IMG/VR virus record: IMGVR_UViG_3300010375_000034
Coordinates: 1-38,215 of that record
DNA: 38,215 nt
DNA from: a virus
Reading direction: 5' to 3' (one strand)
Part shown: piece by piece, positions 28,679 to 37,100 of the stretch
Layout: the number at the start of each line of letters is the position of its first letter
Numbering within the stretch: position 1 is the stretch's first letter
Position numbers and translations under genes: made by a program
Notes under the pieces: generated by a model
What the model saw: the letters and a program-made list of their open reading frames with translations, nothing else
Told to the model about the DNA's origin: nothing
Database searches by the model: none

Positions 28679-31096
28679 CTATGCCGCCACTGCCCAGGCG
28701 CCAGCGGGTAATTGCTTCACATAAGACGTTTTCTGCCCGGAGTTGAGCACGTCATAGGCTCGTGGTCCTGTTACTGGCACGGCATAACTCCCGGACCCGT
28801 TCCCCAAAATGTTGCCATAGTTACTGACCGCTAGGGCGGTTTGAATCCCACTCAAAGCAGTTGCCGCATCGCTGGCAGCAGAACCTCCCGTAAAGACCAG
28901 GTAACCCCGACCGTTGTATTTATCAGTAGCAGCCCCGCTCATGACCCCATTGAGCCACCCGAACGCATGCTGAACGTAATAATTGCCGTTTGATTCTACG
29001 TAGGAGCCATCCACTTGTTGCTGAATCCAGGAAGGCAGGGTGTTGTAAAACGTCTCCGCATCCGTGTAGCCGTTCAACGCATAGATATAAGCCATAATCT
29101 GGGCCGCCCCGAATGGAGACATTGTGGTATCGCCACCACTGCGGTAGTACCAGCCTACAGGAGCATCGGTATGGGCAAGCATAAATGACCCTGAACCTGC
29201 CGCTGTGATATCTATCTTGCCCGTATTAGCAATCGCACCCGCCGCCGAAGCGTGTAATGTGCAGAGATTCAGAGCTCCAGAGAATCGAAGATAGTAAACT
29301 GTGCCAGGCGTTAAACCCGTAGGGCTCGTGCTTGCTGATAGGCGGGTAAAATAAACAGCACTGCCGGTCTTACAGGTGATAGAAGACGGAACCTGAATCA
29401 CATCCGTTGCAATGGTAATATCTGCATTTGTAAAGACAAGCCCTGTAATGGCTTTCAGGGTACTTCCCGCGCTTGTGATATCGACCTTGCTTGTATTAGC
29501 CAAAGCATTCGCTTGCGTCAAGTGCAGCTGGTAAACCGTCCCGCTTACTTTGCGTGGATAATAAACAATGCCATTGCTTAAGCCGCCAGGGATAGCAGTT
29601 CCCTGGATTGTGAGCGGGGTCGAAAACGTGCTGTTATCGCTGAGATAATCCACGCCCAAATCTACCGTGTCGGCGGTTGTATCCACTGTTCCAACGGTAT
29701 GAACCTGGCTCGCACTCCCTTCCATGGTAGACGGGATAAAACCCGTATCCAGGAAATAACGCCAGATTCCGCCGGAGGCTCCCGGATTCGGTTCCCATTT
29801 CTGAGTTGAGCCGTTAAAGGTGCATTGAGTTTTAAGCACGTTAAGAGCGGCCGTACTGCCATCAAAAGCCATATTGATAGCCACGCGAATAGCGTCCAGC
29901 TGGTGAGCGTTTCCATTATTTCCGGCGAAAAGCTCACGGGCTCCGGTGTTGATATTAATGCCCAGCAGATAAGTCGGCATATTCCAGAAATTATAGGAAC
30001 AGGAACCCGTGATGTCGTCGTAACTATTGCTAGCCAAACTGTTCCACACTGTCGCGTTTGTCGCATCGTATTGCGCGAACAAGCGAAAGAAAGGAGCCCA
30101 GAGATAGGATGGATCGGTTGCGACCTGCCCTCCCTGGGTCTCGAAGGGGTATACATAAATAAATCCGCTTCCTGTATCGGAAAAATCGATAAAATTCGTA
30201 TTGGACAGCGCGTCCGCTTTGGTGTGATAAAGCGACAGGTTATAGCTACCATTCACCCGGATGTAATATTTTGGCCAAGTGATACCGCCGACATCCTGGA
30301 AGGCTAAACCCGTGGGAGCAACCGCTCCGCCAGGATTCCACAAACGCACTGCGTCACCGGTCGTTAAGCCTGCGTCGTTAAAAATAATGTCACCACCCGG
30401 AAAAACGGTTGTGTTATCCAAGGCCATGCCAATGGGTGCCGGATTCACGAATCCACCCCCGCCACGATAGCCACCCATGGTTAAGGCATACCGAGAGCCG
30501 CATTTCCTGACACCATACTGAGCCAGCGATTGAAGCGCCGCCAGGGCATCAATCAGGTACCCTTTAATATTCCAACGCTCGTAAGCAAGCAGCAGGCAGC
30601 CAATAACCACAACATCCCCATCAGGAGCCAGATACAGACTCGCGATACCCGATTGATTACCGCCCGTTGCGGAGTAATCCTCCGACCATACCCATCCGTA
30701 GGCGTTGAGCGAAATGTTTCCCGTCCCGTTTTCATAGAGCGCCACTCCCAGGTTATTCATGAAGTCCGCCAGCTCTTGAGACCAGGCAGTACCCTGTTTG
30801 CTTTTTGCGGTTGCGATGTTGGCGGAACTTAAGAGGTGTTTGCTTTCCAGCACTTTATAACATTCGTTGAATGCTTTGAAATCGTCCGCCATCAAGGCGT
30901 AGAGCATCCCGTAGGATTGCCCTTCGCTGAGCGTGACCATTTTAGAAGGGTCGGAAGCGTAAGCGATTTGCCCTGCATAATCAAAGTTTTTCAGGTGATA
31001 GGGAAAGCTTACGCCACCGTTAAAATAGGGACCGGCACCGGATTTAAACCATGCGAACCAGCTTGCAAAACGCGTCTGCCAAGTTGATTTAGGCAT
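28679..31096 (-). CDS. GH8-type glycanase tailspike with inserted beta modules
   Basis: 805 aa from ATG 31096 (GGAGG 7 nt upstream). Family GH8 signatures: SEGQSYGM (Glu58, general acid), APDGDVVV...LLLAYERW (Asp159/Asp161), and QLDAIRVAINMAFD (~399-412), then a final FGAAQIMAYIYALNG. GH8 enzymes cut beta-1,4-glucans or chitosan (BcsZ, chitosanase). The barrel is interrupted twice: at ~212-322 and ~460-645 are beta modules with a repeated end (LH..A..A.ANT.KIDIT.AGSG), three copies in all. Adjacent tail fibre and SGNH esterase point to a receptor-degrading spike. The exact substrate is unknown. Confidence 0.85.
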   Translation of the reverse strand: MPKSTWQTRFASWFAWFKSGAGPYFNGGVSFPYHLKNFDYAGQIAYASDPSKMVTLSEGQSYGMLYALMADDFKAFNECYKVLESKHLLSSANIATAKSKQGTAWSQELADFMNNLGVALYENGTGNISLNAYGWVWSEDYSATGGNQSGIASLYLAPDGDVVVIGCLLLAYERWNIKGYLIDALAALQSLAQYGVRKCGSRYALTMGGYRGGGGFVNPAPIGMALDNTTVFPGGDIIFNDAGLTTGDAVRLWNPGGAVAPTGLAFQDVGGITWPKYYIRVNGSYNLSLYHTKADALSNTNFIDFSDTGSGFIYVYPFETQGGQVATDPSYLWAPFFRLFAQYDATNATVWNSLASNSYDDITGSCSYNFWNMPTYLLGININTGARELFAGNNGNAHQLDAIRVAINMAFDGSTAALNVLKTQCTFNGSTQKWEPNPGASGGIWRYFLDTGFIPSTMEGSASQVHTVGTVDTTADTVDLGVDYLSDNSTFSTPLTIQGTAIPGGLSNGIVYYPRKVSGTVYQLHLTQANALANTSKVDITSAGSTLKAITGLVFTNADITIATDVIQVPSSITCKTGSAVYFTRLSASTSPTGLTPGTVYYLRFSGALNLCTLHASAAGAIANTGKIDITAAGSGSFMLAHTDAPVGWYYRSGGDTTMSPFGAAQIMAYIYALNGYTDAETFYNTLPSWIQQQVDGSYVESNGNYYVQHAFGWLNGVMSGAATDKYNGRGYLVFTGGSAASDAATALSGIQTALAVSNYGNILGNGSGSYAVPVTGPRAYDVLNSGQKTSYVKQLPAGAWAVAA

Positions 31097-33041
31097 TAAT
31101 CCGACCTCCAAAATAGGTGGAATCCGCCGTCATAGCGTCATCCGAAATATAGGACTGGTACACTTTTATCCCGTAAATGTAGAAACAGCCGGGATTCTTG
31201 CCCAGGTTTTCACCACCAACACGGAAGCGAATCGAGGGTGTTTCCTCGGTTAATCCCAAAGTGGGGATATTGCTCCCGGCGACCACTAGGCCACCGTTGA
31301 AATCAGCCCTACCCACCCCTTGCACGTAATCACGCCGCACGACATGGGTTCCCCAGCCCTCATACGGGTATTCACTGCCGGTGGTAAATACATAGGGGTC
31401 AAGGTCTCTCGCCATCCCATCCACGTAAAACTCATCCGAACTGAAAGCTGAACGGCCATAGCCAAAACGACAATGCCCTGCCTGTCCGCCTTCAATCCAA
31501 ATAATTCGATCCAGGGTGTCGGTATCCGACGGGAAGGTATAGGCCAATAGGGAAACACTGACACCCGGAATCGATAAAAATTCACTGGCCAGACCTGTCG
31601 TTTCCAGCCAGTCGTCGATACCATCAAAGGCGATGGCAGGCCGAGCACTGGCCATATCGGAAATGTTAATCCAGTTAGGCGAACCGGCGAGTGACGGACT
31701 TCTTAGCTCAAGCCCGGTGAGCTTATCCCGCCACTTTGTGACCACTGGATAACCCAACGTACTATCAAGGGTTACGGTCCCGGCGGCATCCGCTTCCCAA
31801 TGCGCCAGCAAGGTATTATCATTCTGGCCAGTGCCGATAAAGCCGCCCGTTTTGATAATCCAATTAACAGCCATAGATGGCTGCACATTGTTGTGCGGTG
31901 TTCCGAGTCCAGATGAAGCCGTGGTTTTATTGTTAGTTCCCGTCCCTGCATTGTAATCATTGTTTGTAGAACCCGATCCGCCCCTTAATCCGGTATTACC
32001 GCCATAAGGGTGAGTATGAGGCGGTCCTTCATCTGGCGTTAGAGCGTGTTTATCTTCCCCAAAAATAGCTCCTAAAACCTTGGCCAGCACATTGCTAAGC
32101 ACAGTGTTATTTTTATCTACACCGACCTTGGCAACCCCTGAGCTATTTGGCACGTTGAAGGTGGTTGAGCCATCCCCGGCCCCATAAGTTGTGCCAATTA
32201 CTGCAAATAGCCCCGCATGCTCAATTCTGCTGTATTCTGCACCGTCCTCCAGGAGATAACCAGGAGGAGCAATAGATCCGTGGAATGGTAATGATGCTCC
32301 GATAGGGACTGCAACACCCCAGCCAATACCGGTCGGGGAACTGGAGTCCAGCGTCAAAACCAGCCCGTCCCGATCCGGTGCGAGGGCCGCATACCCCGTG
32401 GAAGTACGCGTTAAAATCTGTCCCTTTTGGGTTAATGCCCCCGTGGCATGCGCTGCATTGGCGGCTTCAAAAGCGCTCTGTGCCGCTGAATTTGCGCTTG
32501 CCTGGCTTCTGTCGGCACTGGCTTCAGCCGCACTTGCGGCGTCTTCAATATCGCTGAGATTGAACTCGGTATTTTCGATCCCTGTCCCGTCATCGTTCCA
32601 CACCAGGCCTTTCCCTGGCTCCGGGTCTGCAAGCGTTAGAACGCCCTGAAAGGCACTACTTAAAGACAAACGAACACTGCGGGAAATTTTAAACGCCTGG
32701 TCCTGAATCATGGCGATAATACGGGTCAACTCGAAGTTCATTGCTTGGCCCGTAAAGCTACCCGCGCCGCTTTCACTAAAACCCGACGCCCGATCAATTT
32801 GAGTCTGTCGCGCAAGCGTTACTTTCTCACCGCCCACCATGGCACTAACGGCTCTCATGGTGCCGCCGCTGTCCGTCTGTAATCCACTCAAAATACTGAA
32901 GTCGTAGCGTTGAACGCCATTCACAAAAAAGCAGAGATCGGCTTGCGACTCTAACCAGAAGGTAAATTCAAAATCTTTTTGCCCTGCATACGCAATATAG
33001 TTATCAATGGGCGGCCGGTCAGTGATGGGCGTGGTCGCCAT
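31089..33041 (-). CDS. Tail fibre: T7-type N-terminus, collar domain, lectin-like C-terminus
   Basis: 650 aa from ATG 33041 (AGGAG 8 nt upstream). Residues ~1-150 match the T7 gp17 N-terminal attachment domain (FTFWL...FFVNGV...LARQTQIDRASGF...MNFELTRI). An Ala/Ser-rich coiled coil follows (~165-210), then a phage tail collar domain (LPFHGSIAPPGYLLEDGAEYSR..., YGAGDGSTTFNVPN) and a concanavalin/LamG-like C-terminal domain (PAIAFDGIDDWLE). The stop overlaps the tailspike start by 8 nt. It probably anchors the spike complex to the nozzle. Confidence 0.9.
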   Translation of the reverse strand: MATTPITDRPPIDNYIAYAGQKDFEFTFWLESQADLCFFVNGVQRYDFSILSGLQTDSGGTMRAVSAMVGGEKVTLARQTQIDRASGFSESGAGSFTGQAMNFELTRIIAMIQDQAFKISRSVRLSLSSAFQGVLTLADPEPGKGLVWNDDGTGIENTEFNLSDIEDAASAAEASADRSQASANSAAQSAFEAANAAHATGALTQKGQILTRTSTGYAALAPDRDGLVLTLDSSSPTGIGWGVAVPIGASLPFHGSIAPPGYLLEDGAEYSRIEHAGLFAVIGTTYGAGDGSTTFNVPNSSGVAKVGVDKNNTVLSNVLAKVLGAIFGEDKHALTPDEGPPHTHPYGGNTGLRGGSGSTNNDYNAGTGTNNKTTASSGLGTPHNNVQPSMAVNWIIKTGGFIGTGQNDNTLLAHWEADAAGTVTLDSTLGYPVVTKWRDKLTGLELRSPSLAGSPNWINISDMASARPAIAFDGIDDWLETTGLASEFLSIPGVSVSLLAYTFPSDTDTLDRIIWIEGGQAGHCRFGYGRSAFSSDEFYVDGMARDLDPYVFTTGSEYPYEGWGTHVVRRDYVQGVGRADFNGGLVVAGSNIPTLGLTEETPSIRFRVGGENLGKNPGCFYIYGIKVYQSYISDDAMTADSTYFGGRINA

Positions 33042-33093
33042 TACTACGCTCCTGTTTTTCAAAAAGCGTAGCAATTTTTGCTGTTTTTAATAA

Positions 33094-33107
33094 CTTAAGA
33101 ACTTAAC
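33094..33107. promoter_or_regulatory. Late-boundary palindrome, copy 3
   Basis: CTTAAG-AA-CTTAAC on the plus strand, one base off the perfect palindrome. Lies between the 57-aa gene and the tail fibre; shares AGTTAGGTTAAG (minus strand) with the copy at 7272. Confidence 0.5.
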
Positions 33108-33114
33108 CTAACTA

Positions 33115-33288
33115 TTAGCGTTTTGAGAGTTCCGACCTTAGAGCTTCATAAATCATGTATACCGCACCCTCAAGGTGTTTCTTTTTTGTCTTAATTTCTG
33201 CTTCGGATAATCCCGCTAATGTGTGATCAAACGCCGCAAATAAATTCTGCGAGGCACTTTCCAGCTGAGTAGCAGTAATTTCTTTCAT
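33115..33288 (-). CDS. Small helical protein upstream of the tail fibre
   Basis: 57 aa. ATG 33288 overlaps the upstream stop (TAATG) and has CGGAGG well placed. Helical and charged (TATQLESASQNLFAAFDHTLAGLSEAEIKTKKKHLEGAVYMIYEAL), no membrane span. Function unknown; strong start signals make it a real gene. Confidence 0.7.
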   Translation of the reverse strand: MKEITATQLESASQNLFAAFDHTLAGLSEAEIKTKKKHLEGAVYMIYEALRSELSKR

Positions 33289-33554
33289 TACAAACCTCCG
33301 ATTTCAAAAAGTTTCGTTTGCGCGACCAGGTGTTCATATTTCGGGTTGAACCAATCAGCGACACGATGAACGCCCTGGATATCTTTTGGCCAATCGTGAT
33401 CCGCACAAGCTTCCCCGATGTCATTCGTCCATTCTAAATGCTCAAGCTCCCAATGGTAAAAACCATCACCGGGCCAGTTTTCTTGCGCTACGAGCGTGGT
33501 CTGCATCCCTTGGACGATAATCGTCTTCCGGGCGACGGGGTGTTTTTTCATCAC
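33288..33554 (-). CDS. Unknown 88-aa protein
   Basis: 88 aa. Trp/His-rich (VAQENWPGDGFYHWELEHLEWTNDIGEACADHDWPKDIQGVHRVADWF). Coupled to the 57-aa gene by TAATG. No ribosome binding site is obvious at ATG 33554. Position between the internal virion protein and tail fibre; function unknown. Confidence 0.6.
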   Translation of the reverse strand: MMKKHPVARKTIIVQGMQTTLVAQENWPGDGFYHWELEHLEWTNDIGEACADHDWPKDIQGVHRVADWFNPKYEHLVAQTKLFEIGGL

Positions 33555-33568
33555 GGGTCAATTCTTAT

Positions 33569-33607
33569 GAAGCTCCAGTTTTAATTAGTCTACAAAACTG
33601 GAGCTTC
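33569..33607. repeat. Perfect 14-bp inverted repeat (hairpin)
   Basis: GAAGCTCCAGTTTT (33569-33582) and AAAACTGGAGCTTC (33594-33607) with an 11-nt loop. On the plus strand the right arm includes the GGAG that would serve the GTG-start gene at 33616, so folding would hide the ribosome binding site. No T-run after it, so not a classic terminator. Confidence 0.7.
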
Positions 33608-33615
33608 GTCCACCA

Positions 33616-33777
33616 GTGCAAAGGCTGAAAATCGTCCTCATCGAGTATGTCGTTCGAATCGGCTTTGTCGCCTGGATTCTCCTCATTCTGTGGAGTCTGA
33701 TAGCCCCAGTTTTTCAACCCCCTAAAAGCGGACCCGGATGCGATACCTCTCGCGACGGCAGGACAGATTGTTGGTAA
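33616..33777 (+). CDS. 53-aa membrane protein on the plus strand (moron-like)
   Basis: GTG start at 33616, stop 33777. The product has one strong transmembrane helix (residues ~14-34: RIGFVAWILLILWSLIAPVF) and a Pro/Gly/Cys-rich tail ending CW with two cysteines 11 apart. It is antisense to the late operon, fills a 315-bp gap between late genes and is followed 11 nt later by a second plus-strand miniprotein. GGAG lies ~12 nt upstream inside a hairpin. Possible superinfection-exclusion or other membrane modulator. A competing 81-aa minus-strand frame has no good start. Confidence 0.45.
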   Translation: MQRLKIVLIEYVVRIGFVAWILLILWSLIAPVFQPPKSGPGCDTSRDGRTDCW

Positions 33778-33788
33778 AGGAAAATACA

Positions 33789-33872
33789 ATGAAGCGTTTA
33801 TTCGAAGCAATCAAGCAATGGTTTATTGACTGGGAAAAAGAAATGGGCGATTCCAAGGAACACTGGTTTTAA
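33789..33872 (+). CDS. 27-aa amphipathic miniprotein on the plus strand
   Basis: ATG 33789 with TAAAGGA at ideal spacing. Short, Trp- and charge-rich (KRLFEAIKQWFIDWEKEM...), an amphipathic helix. Its stop TAA overlaps the stop of the facing minus-strand gene (3869-end side of the 106-aa gene). Together with the membrane peptide upstream it forms a tiny plus-strand operon inside the late region. Function unknown. Confidence 0.5.
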   Translation: MKRLFEAIKQWFIDWEKEMGDSKEHWF

Positions 33873-34189
33873 CTTGTCCGATTCATGTCATCGAAACTTT
33901 CAAAGACGCTTACGTGGTCGTTTATTTCATCTAAAGCATTGCCATCCGACAAAGATTTTTCAATAATCTGGATACGCTCTTCTCGAGAAAGAGAACCAAA
34001 TTTCCGGATATTGTCGACGTTTAACCCGATAATCATGTTGGTATAACGATTTTCCCAGAGCTTAATATCCGGGTGTTTAAGTCCCCAGTCCCTTACTGCG
34101 ACACCAACAGCATAACCGAGACTCCAAAGAAATTCTTCTTTTGTAAGGGCGTTATAGCGTGTTCCATCAGGGAATTGATAAGTCTGCAT
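33869..34189 (-). CDS. Unknown 106-aa protein after the giant internal virion protein
   Basis: 106 aa from ATG 34189 (MQTYQFPDGTRYNALTKEEFLW); GGAATAG upstream; starts 4 nt after the giant gene's stop. YRWS-like aromatic N-terminus, then helical region with RYTNMIIGLNVDNIRKFGSLSREERIQIIEKSL. Acidic, soluble. Function unknown. Confidence 0.65.
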   Translation of the reverse strand: MQTYQFPDGTRYNALTKEEFLWSLGYAVGVAVRDWGLKHPDIKLWENRYTNMIIGLNVDNIRKFGSLSREERIQIIEKSLSDGNALDEINDHVSVFESFDDMNRTS

Positions 34190-34193
34190 AACA

Positions 34194-37100
34194 CTATTCC
34201 GTTTTCGCCTCGCGCTCTTCGGGATCGACCCCCATGATAGCATTAAGGCCATCCTCAGCCCTATCGAAAAGGCCGCGTATGAAGAAGAGGTTTTGAAACG
34301 GAATTAGGCGCCTGACGGCTCTCGTGTCTGCCGACTGCCAAGCCGGTTTGCCTTCCTCATCCTCTCCCGGAAGAATCGCCCGCGAAATGCCGGTTAAAAT
34401 TTTGGAAGCATCGGAAATCTTTCCGGCGGTCGGACCCGCCAAAGCGTCGGTTAAGTTACGGCTGGCATACCGAGTATTCGGCTGTTTTCCTAAAACGCGC
34501 GAAATCCCGACGTGTCCCCGGGTGGCTTTTTCCAGGATGTTATTCGCGTCAAATAACCAGCCGGTTAATCCCGCCCTGTCTACACCTTCAGCGATCAAGG
34601 ATTGCGGTCTCATGTCGATTTCCCGGCCACTCATCCGGGCTTTCATGAGCGTAACCAAAACCCCCAGCGAAGTGGCGAAAACCACGCCGTTGAGCGTTGC
34701 TAAGTCCCTGTTCTGTATGCCGGTCATCAACACGCGTTGAGTGCCTGCGAAGGCAAACGATTTAAACTGGCCAAAGAGTTTTCCCATTTCCGTCGACAGG
34801 AACAAAGGCTTGTCCTGTCCGGGTGTTACGATAATTCGGTCCACATCTTTCAGGATAGCAGAGCGGAATGTCTGCAAGGCCAGCTGATCCTCCCAGGCAT
34901 TCGTATTGGGTAAATGGATATTGCCTTGAGTTCTACCGTGTTGGCTGAACTGCTCATAGATCCGGTGAGCCATATTTTCGTCAATATAACTCGCTGCTAA
35001 GTTTTCCAGTTCTTTCGCACTTACCCCGCCTTCTACCGTCTGCTTAATCGCTTGCAGCAGGCGTGTTTGTGTCATCATGCCTGCTAACTGCTTGAGGCTC
35101 GCGGTCCATTGGCTGATTCCAGTCACTTTTCCGAAACCTTCCTGGAGAAAAGAAAGCCCTCTTTCAAGTTGGGAGCCTCTTCCGTAATCGTCCATTAATT
35201 CGCCAATAGCCATCATTCTGGAATCGAGAATCATTTCCAGCCCTGCACCGGCTAATTTTACCTCTTCGGCCGCCAATCTAAATCCCTTAAAATCAGAGAT
35301 TAAAGGGACCAGTCCATCGCGCAAAAATCGGGTCGCACCATGGACCAAAACCGGCCCCGCGAGATCCGGGATACTTGACATAGCAACGCCACCCATCAGG
35401 GTTAAATAGTTATAGGTCCGCATGATTTTCCCGCCCCGGACGAAAACCGATGAGGGATCTTCTGGAAGTCCATACGTCCCCCGGAGACGATCAAAAACAG
35501 CCTCAACATCGCGCAAGTCCCGACGTTTTAATTTCTCCAGTTTTTTGAGCTGAGACTCATCATTAAGGCCTCGCATTTTCAGATCCCAGTCGCCAGCAAT
35601 ACGGCTTCTTAATTGCTCCAGGCCTATGGTTAAGTCAGGTGTCTTTAGTCCTTCCATCAGGGAAATATCGGCGCTCATGGTGCGCTCGTATTTCTTGGCC
35701 ACATGCTCGATGTCGCTGATCAAAAACTCCTCAACCCAAGCATCGGGAATATCGTAAATCTGAGCATGCAGAGGACTGCTGTGCCGTACCCGACCCGTTC
35801 CACCACCGGAGCCGCCAGCCATCGAGGCGATGTCGGAAATCGCACCGGTTGCAGGGTCCTTATAAACGAGGTTATATTCAAGCCTGCCATTGGGTGCGCC
35901 GATGATACGGTCAATCAACCGATCCGCGATAAGCTCCAAGGCTTCACGCGGACGGCCTCCCGTCTCTTTGCTCATCAGATATTCCAGGTTCAGATTAAAG
36001 AAGTCGTCCCGCTTGGCAATGATTTTCTCGATGTCCCACACCCGGGAGAGATAGCTCCCGATATCACCATTAGAGCCATCGAGGTTGAGCTGTTTTACAT
36101 CCTCTGCCAGGGCGCCAATATTAATGGCTCTTTCCTTCAGGGGATTGAAAACTTTTTCTCGGAAACTACTGGCCGCCTGTGCCACCTCCGGGATGGGGTG
36201 CTTGTCGCCGTTACGCATTGCCCGTCCAATTTCCCGTTTAAACTCATCATAGGTTAATAAATCGCCGCCTTGACCCAGGGCATCCCCTGCCTCTGCACGA
36301 AGTTTTCCGAATTTCCCGGCCTGGCCAAAACGATACCGCTCAAACAGATCATCCATTTCCTTCAGTGCATAGGCTAAAGGAGCCTTGCTCTGCTTGATGA
36401 TGGACTCAATAGGTACTTTAGTGGCAACCCCTAAGGCATTTTTGGCATAGCGAAGGGGTACTTCTGCCAGCGTTTGGATGATGCGACGGGTTTCCAGCGA
36501 TGGACTTAACAATGTCCGTATGAGCGGGTCTTGCTGGTTCAGCAACGGCAGTTTTTTTAAGAATCCGTGATCCTTCAGGAGTTCGTTTGCTGTTGCTGAG
36601 TCGTCGATGGGAGCGTCGGCGTAGATGGTTCCGTCGTCGGCTGTTTCAAAGGCGTTGTCTCCGTCTTCCCAGGCGGATTCGTCGCTTCCTTCGTGTTCGC
36701 CCCATTCTGCCCAGTAGGCGTTCCCGCCATCGCGTCCCTGTGGATGTCCCTCAGGCTCCGCTTGACCCATTTCCCCGAGTTCAGCATTTCCGCTTGGTGC
36801 GCTCTCCACCGGGTTTCCTGTTCCGGGGTCAATGTTGGCGGTTTCTGTTGGATGGGCTCGTTCATTGGCTTTCCGCAGCTCCTCATTGTACCGGTTGTAA
36901 AACTCCTCGGGCATTACGTCCAACGCGCTGTCATGCTCTAAACTATAATCCAACGCGGCTTGATATGCTTCCGGTGAATCGACGCGGTGGAACCTCTCAA
37001 GGATATCATTTGCGAGGTTGTTGATATAGTGCAGATGCGCGTTTTCTTCGGATTCTCTTTGAGCGAATTGCTGTTGTCCTTTACCCTCTTGAGCGGCGAC

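Noticed and set aside
33565-33810. 81-aa minus-strand ORF
   Set aside because: TTG start without a ribosome binding site, ends within the inverted repeat; the opposite strand has a transmembrane-type ORF plus a second ORF with a good ribosome binding site. Kept as an alternative only.
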